Positions 26,213-35,007 of a stretch of 64,000 bases of DNA are shown here, piece by piece. Each line of letters opens with the position of its first letter. Position 1 is the stretch's first letter. Both the position numbers and the translations under genes were made by a program. The notes under the pieces were generated by a model. That model did no database searches. It saw only the letters and a program-made list of their open reading frames with translations, and was not told where the DNA came from. The stretch covers positions 186,001 through 250,000 of the forward strand of contig JAECQR010000002.1 in the NCBI GenBank assembly GCA_015999765.1, written 5' to 3'. Origin of the DNA: Flavobacteriia bacterium. GTDB lineage: Bacteria > Bacteroidota > Bacteroidia > Flavobacteriales > Weeksellaceae.

Positions 26213-29050
26213 ATGTCACACAACAACGATAAAAGACTTTTCCTCATCGATGCTTATGCGATGATTTTCCGTGGATATTATGCGCTGATACGCAGTCCGC
26301 GGATGACCAGTGACGGAAAAGATACCTCTGCAATATTCGGATTTACCAATTCTTTAATCGAGCTTATCCGCCGGGAAAGACCTACACATCTGGCTGTCGT
26401 TTTCGATGTCGGTCAAGCGAGTGTCCGTACCGTCGATTTTGCTGAATACAAGGCGAACCGCAGCGAAACTCCCGAAGCCATAAAAATTGCCATTCCTTAT
26501 ATTCACCGGATTCTGGAAGCGATGCATGTCCCGATTTTGGGTGTTGAAGGTTACGAGGCTGATGACGTCATAGGAACCATTGCCTGTAAAGCAGAAAAAG
26601 AAGGGTATACCACATTTATGGTGACACCGGATAAAGATTTTGCGCAGTTGGTGACCGACAAAATTAAAATCTACAAACCCGGTCTAAAAGGAGCTGAATT
26701 CGAAATCTTAGGCGTTGAGGAAGTGAAGGCAAAATACGAAATTGAAGATCCCAAACAGGTGATCGATTTCCTTGCGATGATGGGTGATTCTGTGGATAAT
26801 ATTCCTGGCCTGGACGGTGTTGGAGAGAAGACAGCCAAGAAATTTCTGAAAGAGTACGGAAGTATTGAAAACCTGCTCGCCAATACCCATGAAATTAAAG
26901 GCAAACTACGCGAGAAAGTGGAAGCCAGTGCTGAACGAGGGATTTTATCCAAAAAATTAGCGACAATTATCTGTGATTCTCCCATTGAGTTCCATCAGGA
27001 ACAGTACGATCTGGAAACACCGGATTTTGAAAAAGTAAGAATTGTTTTTGAGGAAATCGAATTCCGCAGACTCTATGAGAACCTGTACCGAGCTTTTGCA
27101 CCGGCAATTCCCGCAACTCCGGGCATTATTTCCCGGGATGAAAAGGCGGAGCCCGCGGTTCCGCTGGGAAATCTGGGAGCCGCGGCCAGACAACTCGACC
27201 TTTTTGCGAGTTATGAGGACCTTGATCAGGCCACCACTACCAAGTCCAATATCGTGGAAAACGATCATCTCTATCAGTATATTGATTCTCCCAAAGCGCA
27301 GAAAATATTAGTTCAGAATTTAATGGCGCAGCAAGCTGTCAGTTTCGATACAGAAACGACTACGCTGGACGAAATGGATGCCGAACTGATTGGGATGAGT
27401 TTTTCCTATAAAAAAGGATTGGCTTATTATATTCCGCTTTCCGAAAACCGGGATGAAGTGTTGACGACACTTGAAATCTTCAGACCGTTTTTTGAGAAAA
27501 AGGATATTCTTAAAATTGCACACAATTTGAAATTCGATTATAAAGTTCTGAAACAGTACGGAATACAAATCGAAGGAGTTGTTTTCGACACCATGATCGC
27601 TCATTATCTCCTGAATCCTGACGGCAGACACGGCATGGATTATCTGGCAGAAATGTACCTCCATTACAAGCCGGTCTCCATCGAAACTTTAGTGGGCAAG
27701 GGAAAAAATCAGGGAACCCTGCGTTCCGTTTCTGTGGAAGAACAGACCAATTACGCCGCCGAAGATGCTGATATTACCCTGCAACTGTATCATATTTTTG
27801 GGCCGCAGCTCGAAAAAGAAAACCTACAGGATTTATTTTATAAAGTAGAAATGCCGCTGATGAAAGTCCTTGCAAAAATGGAACTTGAAGGCGTTTCTTT
27901 AGATAGAAACTGGCTCGAACAGGAAAGTAAAGATCTGGAAAACGACCTGAGGGAACTGGAAAAGAATATTTTTGAACTGTCCGGTGAAGAATTCAATATG
28001 AATTCCCCAAAACAGCTCGGTGAAGTTTTATTTGAAAAAATGCAGCTCGATCCCAAAGCCAAGAAAACCAAAACCGGACAATATTCCACCTCTGAAGATG
28101 TTCTGCAGAAACTTTCAGGAAAGCACGAAATCATCAAACATATTCTGGAACACCGGACGTATCAGAAACTCAAATCCACTTATGTGGACGCGCTGCCTTT
28201 GCAGATCGATAAAGATGATCACCGCGTTCACACCAATTTCTCACAGACAACTGCTGCGACAGGACGTTTAGCTTCGGTGAACCCGAATCTTCAGAATATC
28301 CCGATCCGTACGTTGCGGGGACAGCAGATTCGCGGCGCTTTTGTGGCGGGAGAAGGAAAGAAGATTATTTCCGCGGATTACTCTCAGATCGAACTCAGGC
28401 TGATTGCCGAAATATCCAACGAGGAAAATATGATTTTGGCTTTCCAGAACGGTGAGGATATCCACGCATCGACGGCTTCAAAACTTTTCAATGTTCCATT
28501 GGAGGAAGTCACCAAAACGCAGCGAAGTCAGGCGAAAACGGTGAATTTTGGAATTATTTACGGTCAGGGTGCTTTTGCTTTGGCGGAACAGACCGGCCTT
28601 TCGCGAACCGAGGCAAAACACATGATCGAGGCATATTTTGAAACCTATCCGCAGCTTAAAAAGTACATGGCTGAACAGGTAAAGAAAGCACAGGATTTAG
28701 GTTATGTGGAAACGATTCTGCATAGAAAACGTCATTTAAAAGACATTAATTCTGCTAATTTTGTGGTGAAAGCTCATGCTGAAAGAAACGCTGTAAACGC
28801 ACCCATACAGGGAAGCGCCGCCGATGTGATTAAACTGGCCATGATTAAGATTGACAAAAAACTTACTGAGCAGAATTTACAGACCAAAATGCTGCTTCAG
28901 GTGCATGATGAACTTCTGTTTGAAGCACCTGTTGAGGAAGTGGAAACCGCAAAAAGTTTGATTAAAACTGAAATGGAATCCGCATTTGAAACCAAAGTTC
29001 CTTTGCTGGTGGAGGTAGGTGTCGGTGATAACTGGCTGGAAGCACATTAA
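26213..29050 (+). CDS. polA: DNA polymerase I
   Basis: All three domains are present in 945 residues. The 5'-3' exonuclease is at about 1-300 (LFLIDAYAMIFRGYYAL, VEGYEADDVIGTIA). The 3'-5' exonuclease begins near 370 and keeps its metal residues (SFDTETTTLDEM), so proofreading should be active. The polymerase domain fills the rest, with the motif A SADYSQIELRL, motif B region RSQAKTVNFGIIYGQGAF and motif C QVHDELLFE. It repairs DNA and removes Okazaki primers. It follows a 119-base gap with its own -7 box and is monocistronic or leads the YciI gene 34 bases on. Confidence 0.97.
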   Translation: MSHNNDKRLFLIDAYAMIFRGYYALIRSPRMTSDGKDTSAIFGFTNSLIELIRRERPTHLAVVFDVGQASVRTVDFAEYKANRSETPEAIKIAIPYIHRILEAMHVPILGVEGYEADDVIGTIACKAEKEGYTTFMVTPDKDFAQLVTDKIKIYKPGLKGAEFEILGVEEVKAKYEIEDPKQVIDFLAMMGDSVDNIPGLDGVGEKTAKKFLKEYGSIENLLANTHEIKGKLREKVEASAERGILSKKLATIICDSPIEFHQEQYDLETPDFEKVRIVFEEIEFRRLYENLYRAFAPAIPATPGIISRDEKAEPAVPLGNLGAAARQLDLFASYEDLDQATTTKSNIVENDHLYQYIDSPKAQKILVQNLMAQQAVSFDTETTTLDEMDAELIGMSFSYKKGLAYYIPLSENRDEVLTTLEIFRPFFEKKDILKIAHNLKFDYKVLKQYGIQIEGVVFDTMIAHYLLNPDGRHGMDYLAEMYLHYKPVSIETLVGKGKNQGTLRSVSVEEQTNYAAEDADITLQLYHIFGPQLEKENLQDLFYKVEMPLMKVLAKMELEGVSLDRNWLEQESKDLENDLRELEKNIFELSGEEFNMNSPKQLGEVLFEKMQLDPKAKKTKTGQYSTSEDVLQKLSGKHEIIKHILEHRTYQKLKSTYVDALPLQIDKDDHRVHTNFSQTTAATGRLASVNPNLQNIPIRTLRGQQIRGAFVAGEGKKIISADYSQIELRLIAEISNEENMILAFQNGEDIHASTASKLFNVPLEEVTKTQRSQAKTVNFGIIYGQGAFALAEQTGLSRTEAKHMIEAYFETYPQLKKYMAEQVKKAQDLGYVETILHRKRHLKDINSANFVVKAHAERNAVNAPIQGSAADVIKLAMIKIDKKLTEQNLQTKMLLQVHDELLFEAPVEEVETAKSLIKTEMESAFETKVPLLVEVGVGDNWLEAH

Positions 29051-29084
29051 TTTTTTCCGTAACCATTCATATAAATATTAAGTT

Positions 29085-29354
29085 ATGAAAACAGTTATTT
29101 TCTACGAGAACAATCCTGAGGCAACGATGGAGCAGTTTATGGAAGTTTATCCCAAACATCATGAAAACGAAGAAAGATGCTTAAAAACGGGAAAAGTGAT
29201 CGGTATCGGTCCGTTTTCCCTTCCGGGAGAAGGCGCTATGGGAATTTTCGCCGACCTCGAGTCTGCAGAAGATTTTGTGAAAAATGATCCTTTTGTGCAG
29301 GAGGGTCTGGTGGTGAAAGTCACGTACAGACAATGGCAGGATGAACTTCTATAA
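29085..29354 (+). CDS. YciI-like (YCII-related) protein
   Basis: The 89-residue protein has a dimeric ferredoxin-like YCII fold pattern, with GIGPFSLPGEGAMGIFADLE and a C-terminal SAEDFVKNDPFVQEGLV that matches the DDPF...GL motif of the family. Cytosolic. The function of most YciI proteins is unknown; some act as small lyases or hydrolases. It lies between polA and a glycosyltransferase, three bases before the latter, so it is in the same transcript. Confidence 0.85.
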   Translation: MKTVIFYENNPEATMEQFMEVYPKHHENEERCLKTGKVIGIGPFSLPGEGAMGIFADLESAEDFVKNDPFVQEGLVVKVTYRQWQDELL

Positions 29355-29357
29355 CTG

Positions 29358-30248
29358 ATGAAGTTTCTGATTGTCATTCCTACCCACAACGAGGAAAAAA
29401 ACATTCTTTTCTGCCTGGAATCTCTGAAAAGCCAAACCTTCAGAGATTATGAGATCGTGGTCGTCAATGACGGTTCAACGGACAAAACGCAGGAAATTGT
29501 ATCAGCGTTTATTTCGGATCCAATGATCAGCGATAAATTTTCAATCATTAATCTGGAAAAATCGGAACATGAACCGGGCGCAAAAGTCGTCAGAACCTTT
29601 AATAAAGGTTTGGAAACGGCAGATTTGTCCAGGTTTGACATCATCTGTAAATTTGACGCAGATATTATTTTTCCTGAAAATTATCTCAAAAAAATTACTG
29701 CGCTTTATGAGGAAAGTCCAAAAGCGGGAATGGTTTCAGGAATTGTGACGATCAAAAAATCTGTTTTTGAAAAAAAGCTCGCTTTCGATTTTAAAGACGA
29801 AAAACACCAGTGGATTTTTGAAAACATTTCTTCAAAAGATCACGTGCGCGGACCGATTAAGTCTTACCGGAAGCAATGTTTTGAAGATATGGACGGTTTG
29901 CGGCCTGTTCTCGGCTGGGACAATATTGACGTAATGCTAGCCAAAAAACACGGATGGGAGGTTCTTACCTTAAAAGATTTATGGGTAAAACATCTGCGCC
30001 CAACCGCATACAAATACAAAAATCAAAAGGCAGAAAAACTGGGAGAATATTTTTATAATATCGGGTTGAGTTTGCCTCTGACCGTGATTTCTTCTGGAAA
30101 ATCTGCTTTAAAAAACAAATCTCCTTCCGAATTTTTCCTCACCCTGAAATCGTTTTTAAAACAAAACGGCAAGAGGGAATTATCGAGTGAGGAAATTAAA
30201 TTTATCCGGAATTTGAGGTGGGGTCAGTTGTTTAATAAAAGAAAGTAA
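29358..30248 (+). CDS. Family 2 glycosyltransferase
   Basis: A 296-residue GT-A enzyme starting with FLIVIPTHNEEKN, with VVNDGSTDKT (36-44) for nucleotide binding and the metal-binding FDAD at 99-102. A second acidic motif occurs near GWDNIDVMLA. There is no transmembrane segment, so it works at the cytosolic face. It adds a sugar in surface glycan synthesis; donor and acceptor are unknown. The start is three bases after the YciI stop. Confidence 0.9.
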   Translation: MKFLIVIPTHNEEKNILFCLESLKSQTFRDYEIVVVNDGSTDKTQEIVSAFISDPMISDKFSIINLEKSEHEPGAKVVRTFNKGLETADLSRFDIICKFDADIIFPENYLKKITALYEESPKAGMVSGIVTIKKSVFEKKLAFDFKDEKHQWIFENISSKDHVRGPIKSYRKQCFEDMDGLRPVLGWDNIDVMLAKKHGWEVLTLKDLWVKHLRPTAYKYKNQKAEKLGEYFYNIGLSLPLTVISSGKSALKNKSPSEFFLTLKSFLKQNGKRELSSEEIKFIRNLRWGQLFNKRK

Positions 30249-30268
30249 CATGATTAATCAGTATACAT

Positions 30269-30291
30269 GTAGGGACAGGTCGTGACCTGTC
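30269..30291 (+). repeat. REP-like palindrome upstream of the RAYT gene
   Basis: GTAG followed at once by a palindrome GACAGGTC-GT-GACCTGTC. A GTAG head beside an imperfect or perfect stem is the hallmark of REP sequences recognised by TnpA-REP. It lies 51 bases before the RAYT start and is inverted relative to the downstream copy. Confidence 0.75.
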
Positions 30292-30342
30292 TGCCTAAAT
30301 ATTTTAAAAATATTATTTCAATGTAATCAAAAAACATCTGAA

Positions 30343-30819
30343 ATGGAAGGCCGCAAAAGAAATAGAAAGCAAGGTTTCGATTATACGCAGGACGCAATTT
30401 ATTTTATCACCATTTGCACGAAAGACCGGCTTCACCATTTTGGAAAAATTGTACAAGGTAAAATGATTGAAAGTGCGGCCGGAAGTATTGTAGCAGACCA
30501 AATTCGATGGCTCGAACAGCAATATCCTTACTTTGAATTACATAATTTTGTGGTGATGCCAAATCATCTTCACCTTTTATTTCGAATTGACCGAGAAAAA
30601 ATAAAAAATGAAAGGATCAAAATCAAGTCGGTTTCTTCTTTAATTGGCGCATTAAAAACCACGACTTCGAAACAGATTCATCTTTTGGGAAATACATCTT
30701 TTATGTGGCAGCGTTCGTTTCACGATCATATTGTGAGGACTGACGAGAGATATCGAAGAATTGATCAATATATAACTAATAATCCCGAACAGTGGAATAA
30801 TGATAAATTTTATGAATAG
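30343..30819 (+). CDS. REP-associated tyrosine transposase (RAYT, Y1_Tnp family)
   Basis: The 158-residue protein starts RKRNRKQGFDYTQDAIYF. The metal-binding HUH-type motif is PNHLHLLF with His75/His77, and the single-tyrosine nucleophile is expected to be Tyr143 in DQYITNNPEQW. This is the standard arrangement of TnpA-REP single-strand transposases, domesticated enzymes thought to mobilise REP sequences. It is flanked by two inverted REP-like palindromes with GTAG heads, which fits. All key residues are intact, so it may be active. Confidence 0.9.
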   Translation: MEGRKRNRKQGFDYTQDAIYFITICTKDRLHHFGKIVQGKMIESAAGSIVADQIRWLEQQYPYFELHNFVVMPNHLHLLFRIDREKIKNERIKIKSVSSLIGALKTTTSKQIHLLGNTSFMWQRSFHDHIVRTDERYRRIDQYITNNPEQWNNDKFYE

Positions 30820-32473
30820 AAATAAATTTTTTAATCTGTGGCTTTTGGACAAGTCACGACTTGTCCCTACGTTGCTTTTGTTTTTTTCTACGGCGACGTT
30901 TGCGCAAAAAAACGCCGATCTCATCATTACGAACGCAAAAATTTATACCGTTAACCAAAAATTCGATATCGCAGAATCGATGGCGGTTTCCAATGGAAAA
31001 ATCGTTGCGGTGGGGAAGAGCAAGGTTATTTTAAAGAAATATAAATCCAAAAATATTCAGAACCTTGACGGTAAAGCTGTTTATCCTGGATTCATCGATG
31101 CGCACTGCCATTTCACAGGCTACGCAACGGATAAATGGAAGTGTGAACTGTGGGGAACAAAATCCTGGGAAGAAATCATTCAAAGAATGACGGAGTATTC
31201 CAAAACGGCTCCCATGGAGTGGCTGTACGGAAGAAGCTGGGACCAGAATGACTGGCCTGTAAAAGAATTTCCTAACAAGGTAAAACTCGATGAGCTTTTC
31301 CCGAACCGTCCTGTGTATTTAAAAAGAGTTGACGGTCACGCTGCAGTCGCCAATCAAAAAGCGCTGGATATCGCAGGCATTACGGTGAATACGAAAATTG
31401 CAGGTGGTGAAATTGAGGTCGAAAACGGAAAACTCACCGGAATTTTAATTGATAACGCGATGCTGTTGGTGGAAAAACATATTCCGGAAATCAGTGATGC
31501 TATGGCGATAGAGTATTTCACTCAATTGCAGAAAGAATGTTTTTCTTACGGACTGACCTCGCTACACGACTGTGGAATTTCTACCCATACTTTTTCACTT
31601 CTCGAAAAAATGCAGAATCAGGATTTGCTGAAAATGAAGATTTTCGCCTTGCTTTCTGACGAACCTAACACCTATGACGAATGGATCAGGAAAGGCAGAT
31701 TTACCAATGGTAATATCACTTTTGGTGGATATAAAGTATATTCTGACGGAGCTTTGGGAAGCCGTGGTGCCTGTCTTATCCATGATTATTCTGACAAAAT
31801 AGGCTGGAAAGGGTTTCTTCTGAGCGATCGGCAACATTTTGAAAATTTAGCAAAAAGACTTAAAAACAGCGATCTGCAAATGTGTACCCACGCGATCGGC
31901 GATTCTGCCAACCGGACAATTCTTAAAATTTATGGCGATGTTTTAGGTATCACCAACGACAGAAGATGGCGGATTGAACACGCACAGATTGTCGATAAAA
32001 ACGATTTTAATCTGTTCGGAAAATATTCGATAATTCCTTCTGTTCAGCCAACACATGCGACTTCGGATATGTATTGGGCAGAAGAAAGATTGGGAAAGGA
32101 ACGCCTGAAATATTCTTACGCTTACGAAGATTTATTGAAACAGAACGGCTGGCTTCCTTTGGGAACCGATTTTCCTGTTGAGGAAATAAATCCGATCAAG
32201 ACTTTTTATGCGGCGGTTGCGAGAAAAGACGCCAAACATTTTCCGGCAAAAGGATTTCAAAAAGAAAATGCGTTGACCAGAGAACAAGCGTTGCGCGGAA
32301 TGACCGTTTGGGCGGCTAAAGCAGCTTTTCAGGAAAAGGAATTCGGAAGTCTGGAAGTAGGGAAATCTGCGGATTTTGTAGTGCTGAATCAGGATTTAAT
32401 GACAGCAGAAGAAAATTCAATTTTAAACACAAAAGTTTTGGAGACATTTTCAAATGGAAACAAAGTATTTTAA
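30812..32473 (+). CDS. Secreted amidohydrolase family protein (YtcJ-like)
   Basis: Metal-dependent hydrolase of about 553 residues (an in-frame ATG at 30800 would add four). FIDAHCHF supplies the HxH ligands; later HAIGDSANR, RWRIEHAQI and PLGTDFP give the remaining His and Asp ligands, as in N-substituted formamide deformylase/YtcJ proteins. The N-terminus ends with a signal-peptide core LLLFFSTATFAQ near residues 21-32, but residues 12-20 are encoded by a REP palindrome of the adjacent RAYT locus. The stop of the RAYT gene overlaps this start. Substrate unknown. Confidence 0.87.
   Translation: MNRNKFFNLWLLDKSRLVPTLLLFFSTATFAQKNADLIITNAKIYTVNQKFDIAESMAVSNGKIVAVGKSKVILKKYKSKNIQNLDGKAVYPGFIDAHCHFTGYATDKWKCELWGTKSWEEIIQRMTEYSKTAPMEWLYGRSWDQNDWPVKEFPNKVKLDELFPNRPVYLKRVDGHAAVANQKALDIAGITVNTKIAGGEIEVENGKLTGILIDNAMLLVEKHIPEISDAMAIEYFTQLQKECFSYGLTSLHDCGISTHTFSLLEKMQNQDLLKMKIFALLSDEPNTYDEWIRKGRFTNGNITFGGYKVYSDGALGSRGACLIHDYSDKIGWKGFLLSDRQHFENLAKRLKNSDLQMCTHAIGDSANRTILKIYGDVLGITNDRRWRIEHAQIVDKNDFNLFGKYSIIPSVQPTHATSDMYWAEERLGKERLKYSYAYEDLLKQNGWLPLGTDFPVEEINPIKTFYAAVARKDAKHFPAKGFQKENALTREQALRGMTVWAAKAAFQEKEFGSLEVGKSADFVVLNQDLMTAEENSILNTKVLETFSNGNKVF
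30847..30870 (-). repeat. Inverted REP-like palindrome inside the amidohydrolase gene
   Basis: On the minus strand this reads GTAG followed by GACAAGTC-GT-GACTTGTC, the same design as the upstream REP with two compensating base changes in the stem. It begins 28 bases after the RAYT stop and is translated as codons 12-20 of the amidohydrolase. Confidence 0.75.
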
Positions 32474-32476
32474 ATT

Positions 32477-33532
32477 TTGAAGAAAATCGCCTACATTGAA
32501 CTGGATACGCACGCAGAAATTGCGCGAAACTTTATGGATCTGATGCAGGATTCCAGTGAATTTTCTGTAGATTATTACTTTAGTGAAAAGATTTTAAGAC
32601 AAATCAGCCGCAAAAATTCCAACATATTTTTGAGTGACAGTTCTAAAATTATCAGCCAACTGAAAGAAAAAAAATATGATTTGATGATCATTGGAACCGC
32701 ACACCGACATTTCGATGTGTTTTTAAAAATTACTGAATATTTTAATACCGCTGTAATCGTACATAATCTTAATTTCGCTAAGATCTGCAGGTTTCAACTG
32801 TTTAAAAATATTTTCAAAAAAGATTTTAAATACCGTTTAAAACTCCTGCTGAAAGAAGGTTTATTTTCTGCTCCAAAGGTTTTCGGAAAAGCCCGCAATC
32901 TTTTGGTTTTGGATGAAAGTTTAATGAAAGAAAATCCGGATTTAAGCCTCAAATTCCTGCCGGTTTTTTATTTGCATGAGTACGAAAAACCACGGAAATC
33001 AATTATTACGATCGTAATTCCTGGCGCGGTATCTCAGCAAAGACGGAATTATCTTCACATTTTTGAACGGATAAAAACCTTTATCAGAAACACCCATTTT
33101 CAGTTTGTGTTTTTAGGTAAAGCTGCGGGACAGGAACTGTTGTGGTTAAAGGATTTTGAGAATATAAAACCGCAGAATATTTCCCTTCAATATTTCACCA
33201 AGAAAGTGCCCCAGCCCATTTTCGATGAGTGGATGCGTAAAGCGGATATTTTGTGGTGTCCGCTTCAGAAAGAAACTGAGTTTTTCAGCCAAAAGGAATC
33301 GTACGGAATCACCAAAATGAGCGGCAACGTTGGTGATGCGATTAAATACGGAAAACTCGCGATATTCCCGGAGAATTATCCTAATTCACATCCATTCATC
33401 ATTCCTGAAAATAAAAATATTGAGGAGCAGATTTACACTTATCACAAATGGATGGACTATGATTTCGAGCAAAATTTGTCTAAAGAGAAAGTTTTGAAAT
33501 CCTTAGAAAAAAACCTTAGCGAACTGCTTTAA
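32477..33532 (+). CDS. Putative GT-B-type glycosyltransferase of unknown specificity (TTG start)
   Basis: This 351-residue protein starts at TTG three bases after the amidohydrolase stop (MKKIAYIELDTHAE). The first half has a Rossmann-like pattern (YDLMIIGTAHRHF, TAVIVHNLNF); the second has ITIVIPGAVSQQRRNY, FVFLGKAAG and a C-terminal ADILWCPL...GDAIKYGKLAIFP that resembles the nucleotide-sugar site of GT-B enzymes. No membrane segment. I would call it glycosyltransferase-like with moderate confidence. It ends at a four-base convergent overlap with the flippase gene. Confidence 0.6.
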   Translation: MKKIAYIELDTHAEIARNFMDLMQDSSEFSVDYYFSEKILRQISRKNSNIFLSDSSKIISQLKEKKYDLMIIGTAHRHFDVFLKITEYFNTAVIVHNLNFAKICRFQLFKNIFKKDFKYRLKLLLKEGLFSAPKVFGKARNLLVLDESLMKENPDLSLKFLPVFYLHEYEKPRKSIITIVIPGAVSQQRRNYLHIFERIKTFIRNTHFQFVFLGKAAGQELLWLKDFENIKPQNISLQYFTKKVPQPIFDEWMRKADILWCPLQKETEFFSQKESYGITKMSGNVGDAIKYGKLAIFPENYPNSHPFIIPENKNIEEQIYTYHKWMDYDFEQNLSKEKVLKSLEKNLSELL

Positions 33533-35007
33533 AATTTAAATAAGCTTTTCAGGAAATTACGGTTGATATATTCACCAAGCGGGAATATCTTCAGGAAATA
33601 ATTCCCTGCCAAAAACATCAGCAGCACAATTCCGGGTTTATAAAATAAATTTAGGAAACTGCTTTTAAATTCGGGCAGAATTACCGCAACAGTAATTCCC
33701 AAAGTACCGATGATCAACGCATAAATCATTTCAATCGTCAGCGGGAAAACGCCAAATTTGATATAATTGAAAACGATCTTTGCAATATTGAAAAGGGTAA
33801 GCGAAATTGCAGTTGCAATGGCCACGCCGAAAAGTTCAAGATTGGTATTGTTAAGGAAATACAGGTTCAGCGACACCGTAGTTACAGCTAAAAATAGCAT
33901 TACTACAATATTGAAACGGTAATATTTCGAAAGCGAAATGATATGACCGTTGAATCCGGTCGCTAAATCGAAAAGCATCGCGAATCCCAACACCCAGATC
34001 ACAGGTTCCGATTGTCGTAAAAGTTCGCCGTTCTTGATAAAATGAGTCAAATACGGAAACCCAACCAAAACGCAGGACAGCAAAACGAAGCCAAGGAAAA
34101 ACAGCACAAGTGATGATTTTTTATGCATCCTGTCGAGCTCTTCGAAATTGTTTGCAGCAAGATGTTTATTAATAATCGGTGCCGAAATACTGTATAAACC
34201 CATTGCTGGAACAGTAATGAGAGAAATAATAGAGTAGAGCGTATTGTAAACTCCGTTCGGTTCGAAACCCAAAAATTCACCGATCATCACACTGTCGATT
34301 CTCACCGCAATGAAATTTCCGATGTTGCCCAGGAAGCCATAAAAACTGTAATTCAGAACTTCTTTCCAGAGATTGTCTTTTTTGATATAATCTGTAGAAA
34401 AATCCGGTTTTAGTTTTTCGAGTCTGTTCGTGTAATAAACATATCCGAAAAGTCCCAAAATAAACATCAGAATGAAAAACAGATATGCTGCTTTTTCCGG
34501 AAAGCCGAGAAAGAAGAATAAACAGAACGCGCCCAGGTTGGCAACTTTAGGCAAAAGGTTTTCAAAGATATTCGGAATGGCAATCCGCTTGAAATTTGAT
34601 AAATATTTATTAAAAACTGCGCTGAAGCCGAGCACCAGAATCAGTGGCAAAATAAGGCGTTTCATTTGCCACATCTCGGTTTCCTGAAGTTTGGGGAAGA
34701 GCAGATTTACCGCAAAATATCCGGTGAGAAAGATGAGAAAATTCACCAAAACTCCCATCAGCGAGAGAGACAGGAAATTCTGGTGTTTACCGTCCTGTCT
34801 GGTTTGGGTGTAAAATTTTACATTCGAAAAAGACAGACCAAAAACCACGATCGGGAGCAGCATCTCAGCAGTCGGAAGCACGTAACGGAGTTTTCCGTAA
34901 AACTCCATATCGTGGGGAAAAACGAATATTGCTGAGAACGTTCCGAGTAAAAAACCCAGATATCCAATCAATGAATATTTAAATCCCTGCCGCGCTACAA
35001 CACTCAT
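33529..35007 (-). CDS. Polysaccharide flippase (Wzx/oligosaccharide-lipid MATE-like)
   Basis: A 492-residue protein with 12-14 predicted helices and the N-terminal FKYSLIGYLGFLLGTFSAIFV seen in polysaccharide-biosynthesis (Wzx/RfbX-like) flippases. It moves lipid-linked glycan units across the inner membrane. Its start overlaps the stop of the FkbM methyltransferase gene by four bases (ATGA type), so the two are translationally coupled. The flippase call is firm; the glycan is unknown. Confidence 0.88.
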   Translation of the reverse strand: MSVVARQGFKYSLIGYLGFLLGTFSAIFVFPHDMEFYGKLRYVLPTAEMLLPIVVFGLSFSNVKFYTQTRQDGKHQNFLSLSLMGVLVNFLIFLTGYFAVNLLFPKLQETEMWQMKRLILPLILVLGFSAVFNKYLSNFKRIAIPNIFENLLPKVANLGAFCLFFFLGFPEKAAYLFFILMFILGLFGYVYYTNRLEKLKPDFSTDYIKKDNLWKEVLNYSFYGFLGNIGNFIAVRIDSVMIGEFLGFEPNGVYNTLYSIISLITVPAMGLYSISAPIINKHLAANNFEELDRMHKKSSLVLFFLGFVLLSCVLVGFPYLTHFIKNGELLRQSEPVIWVLGFAMLFDLATGFNGHIISLSKYYRFNIVVMLFLAVTTVSLNLYFLNNTNLELFGVAIATAISLTLFNIAKIVFNYIKFGVFPLTIEMIYALIIGTLGITVAVILPEFKSSFLNLFYKPGIVLLMFLAGNYFLKIFPLGEYINRNFLKSLFKF

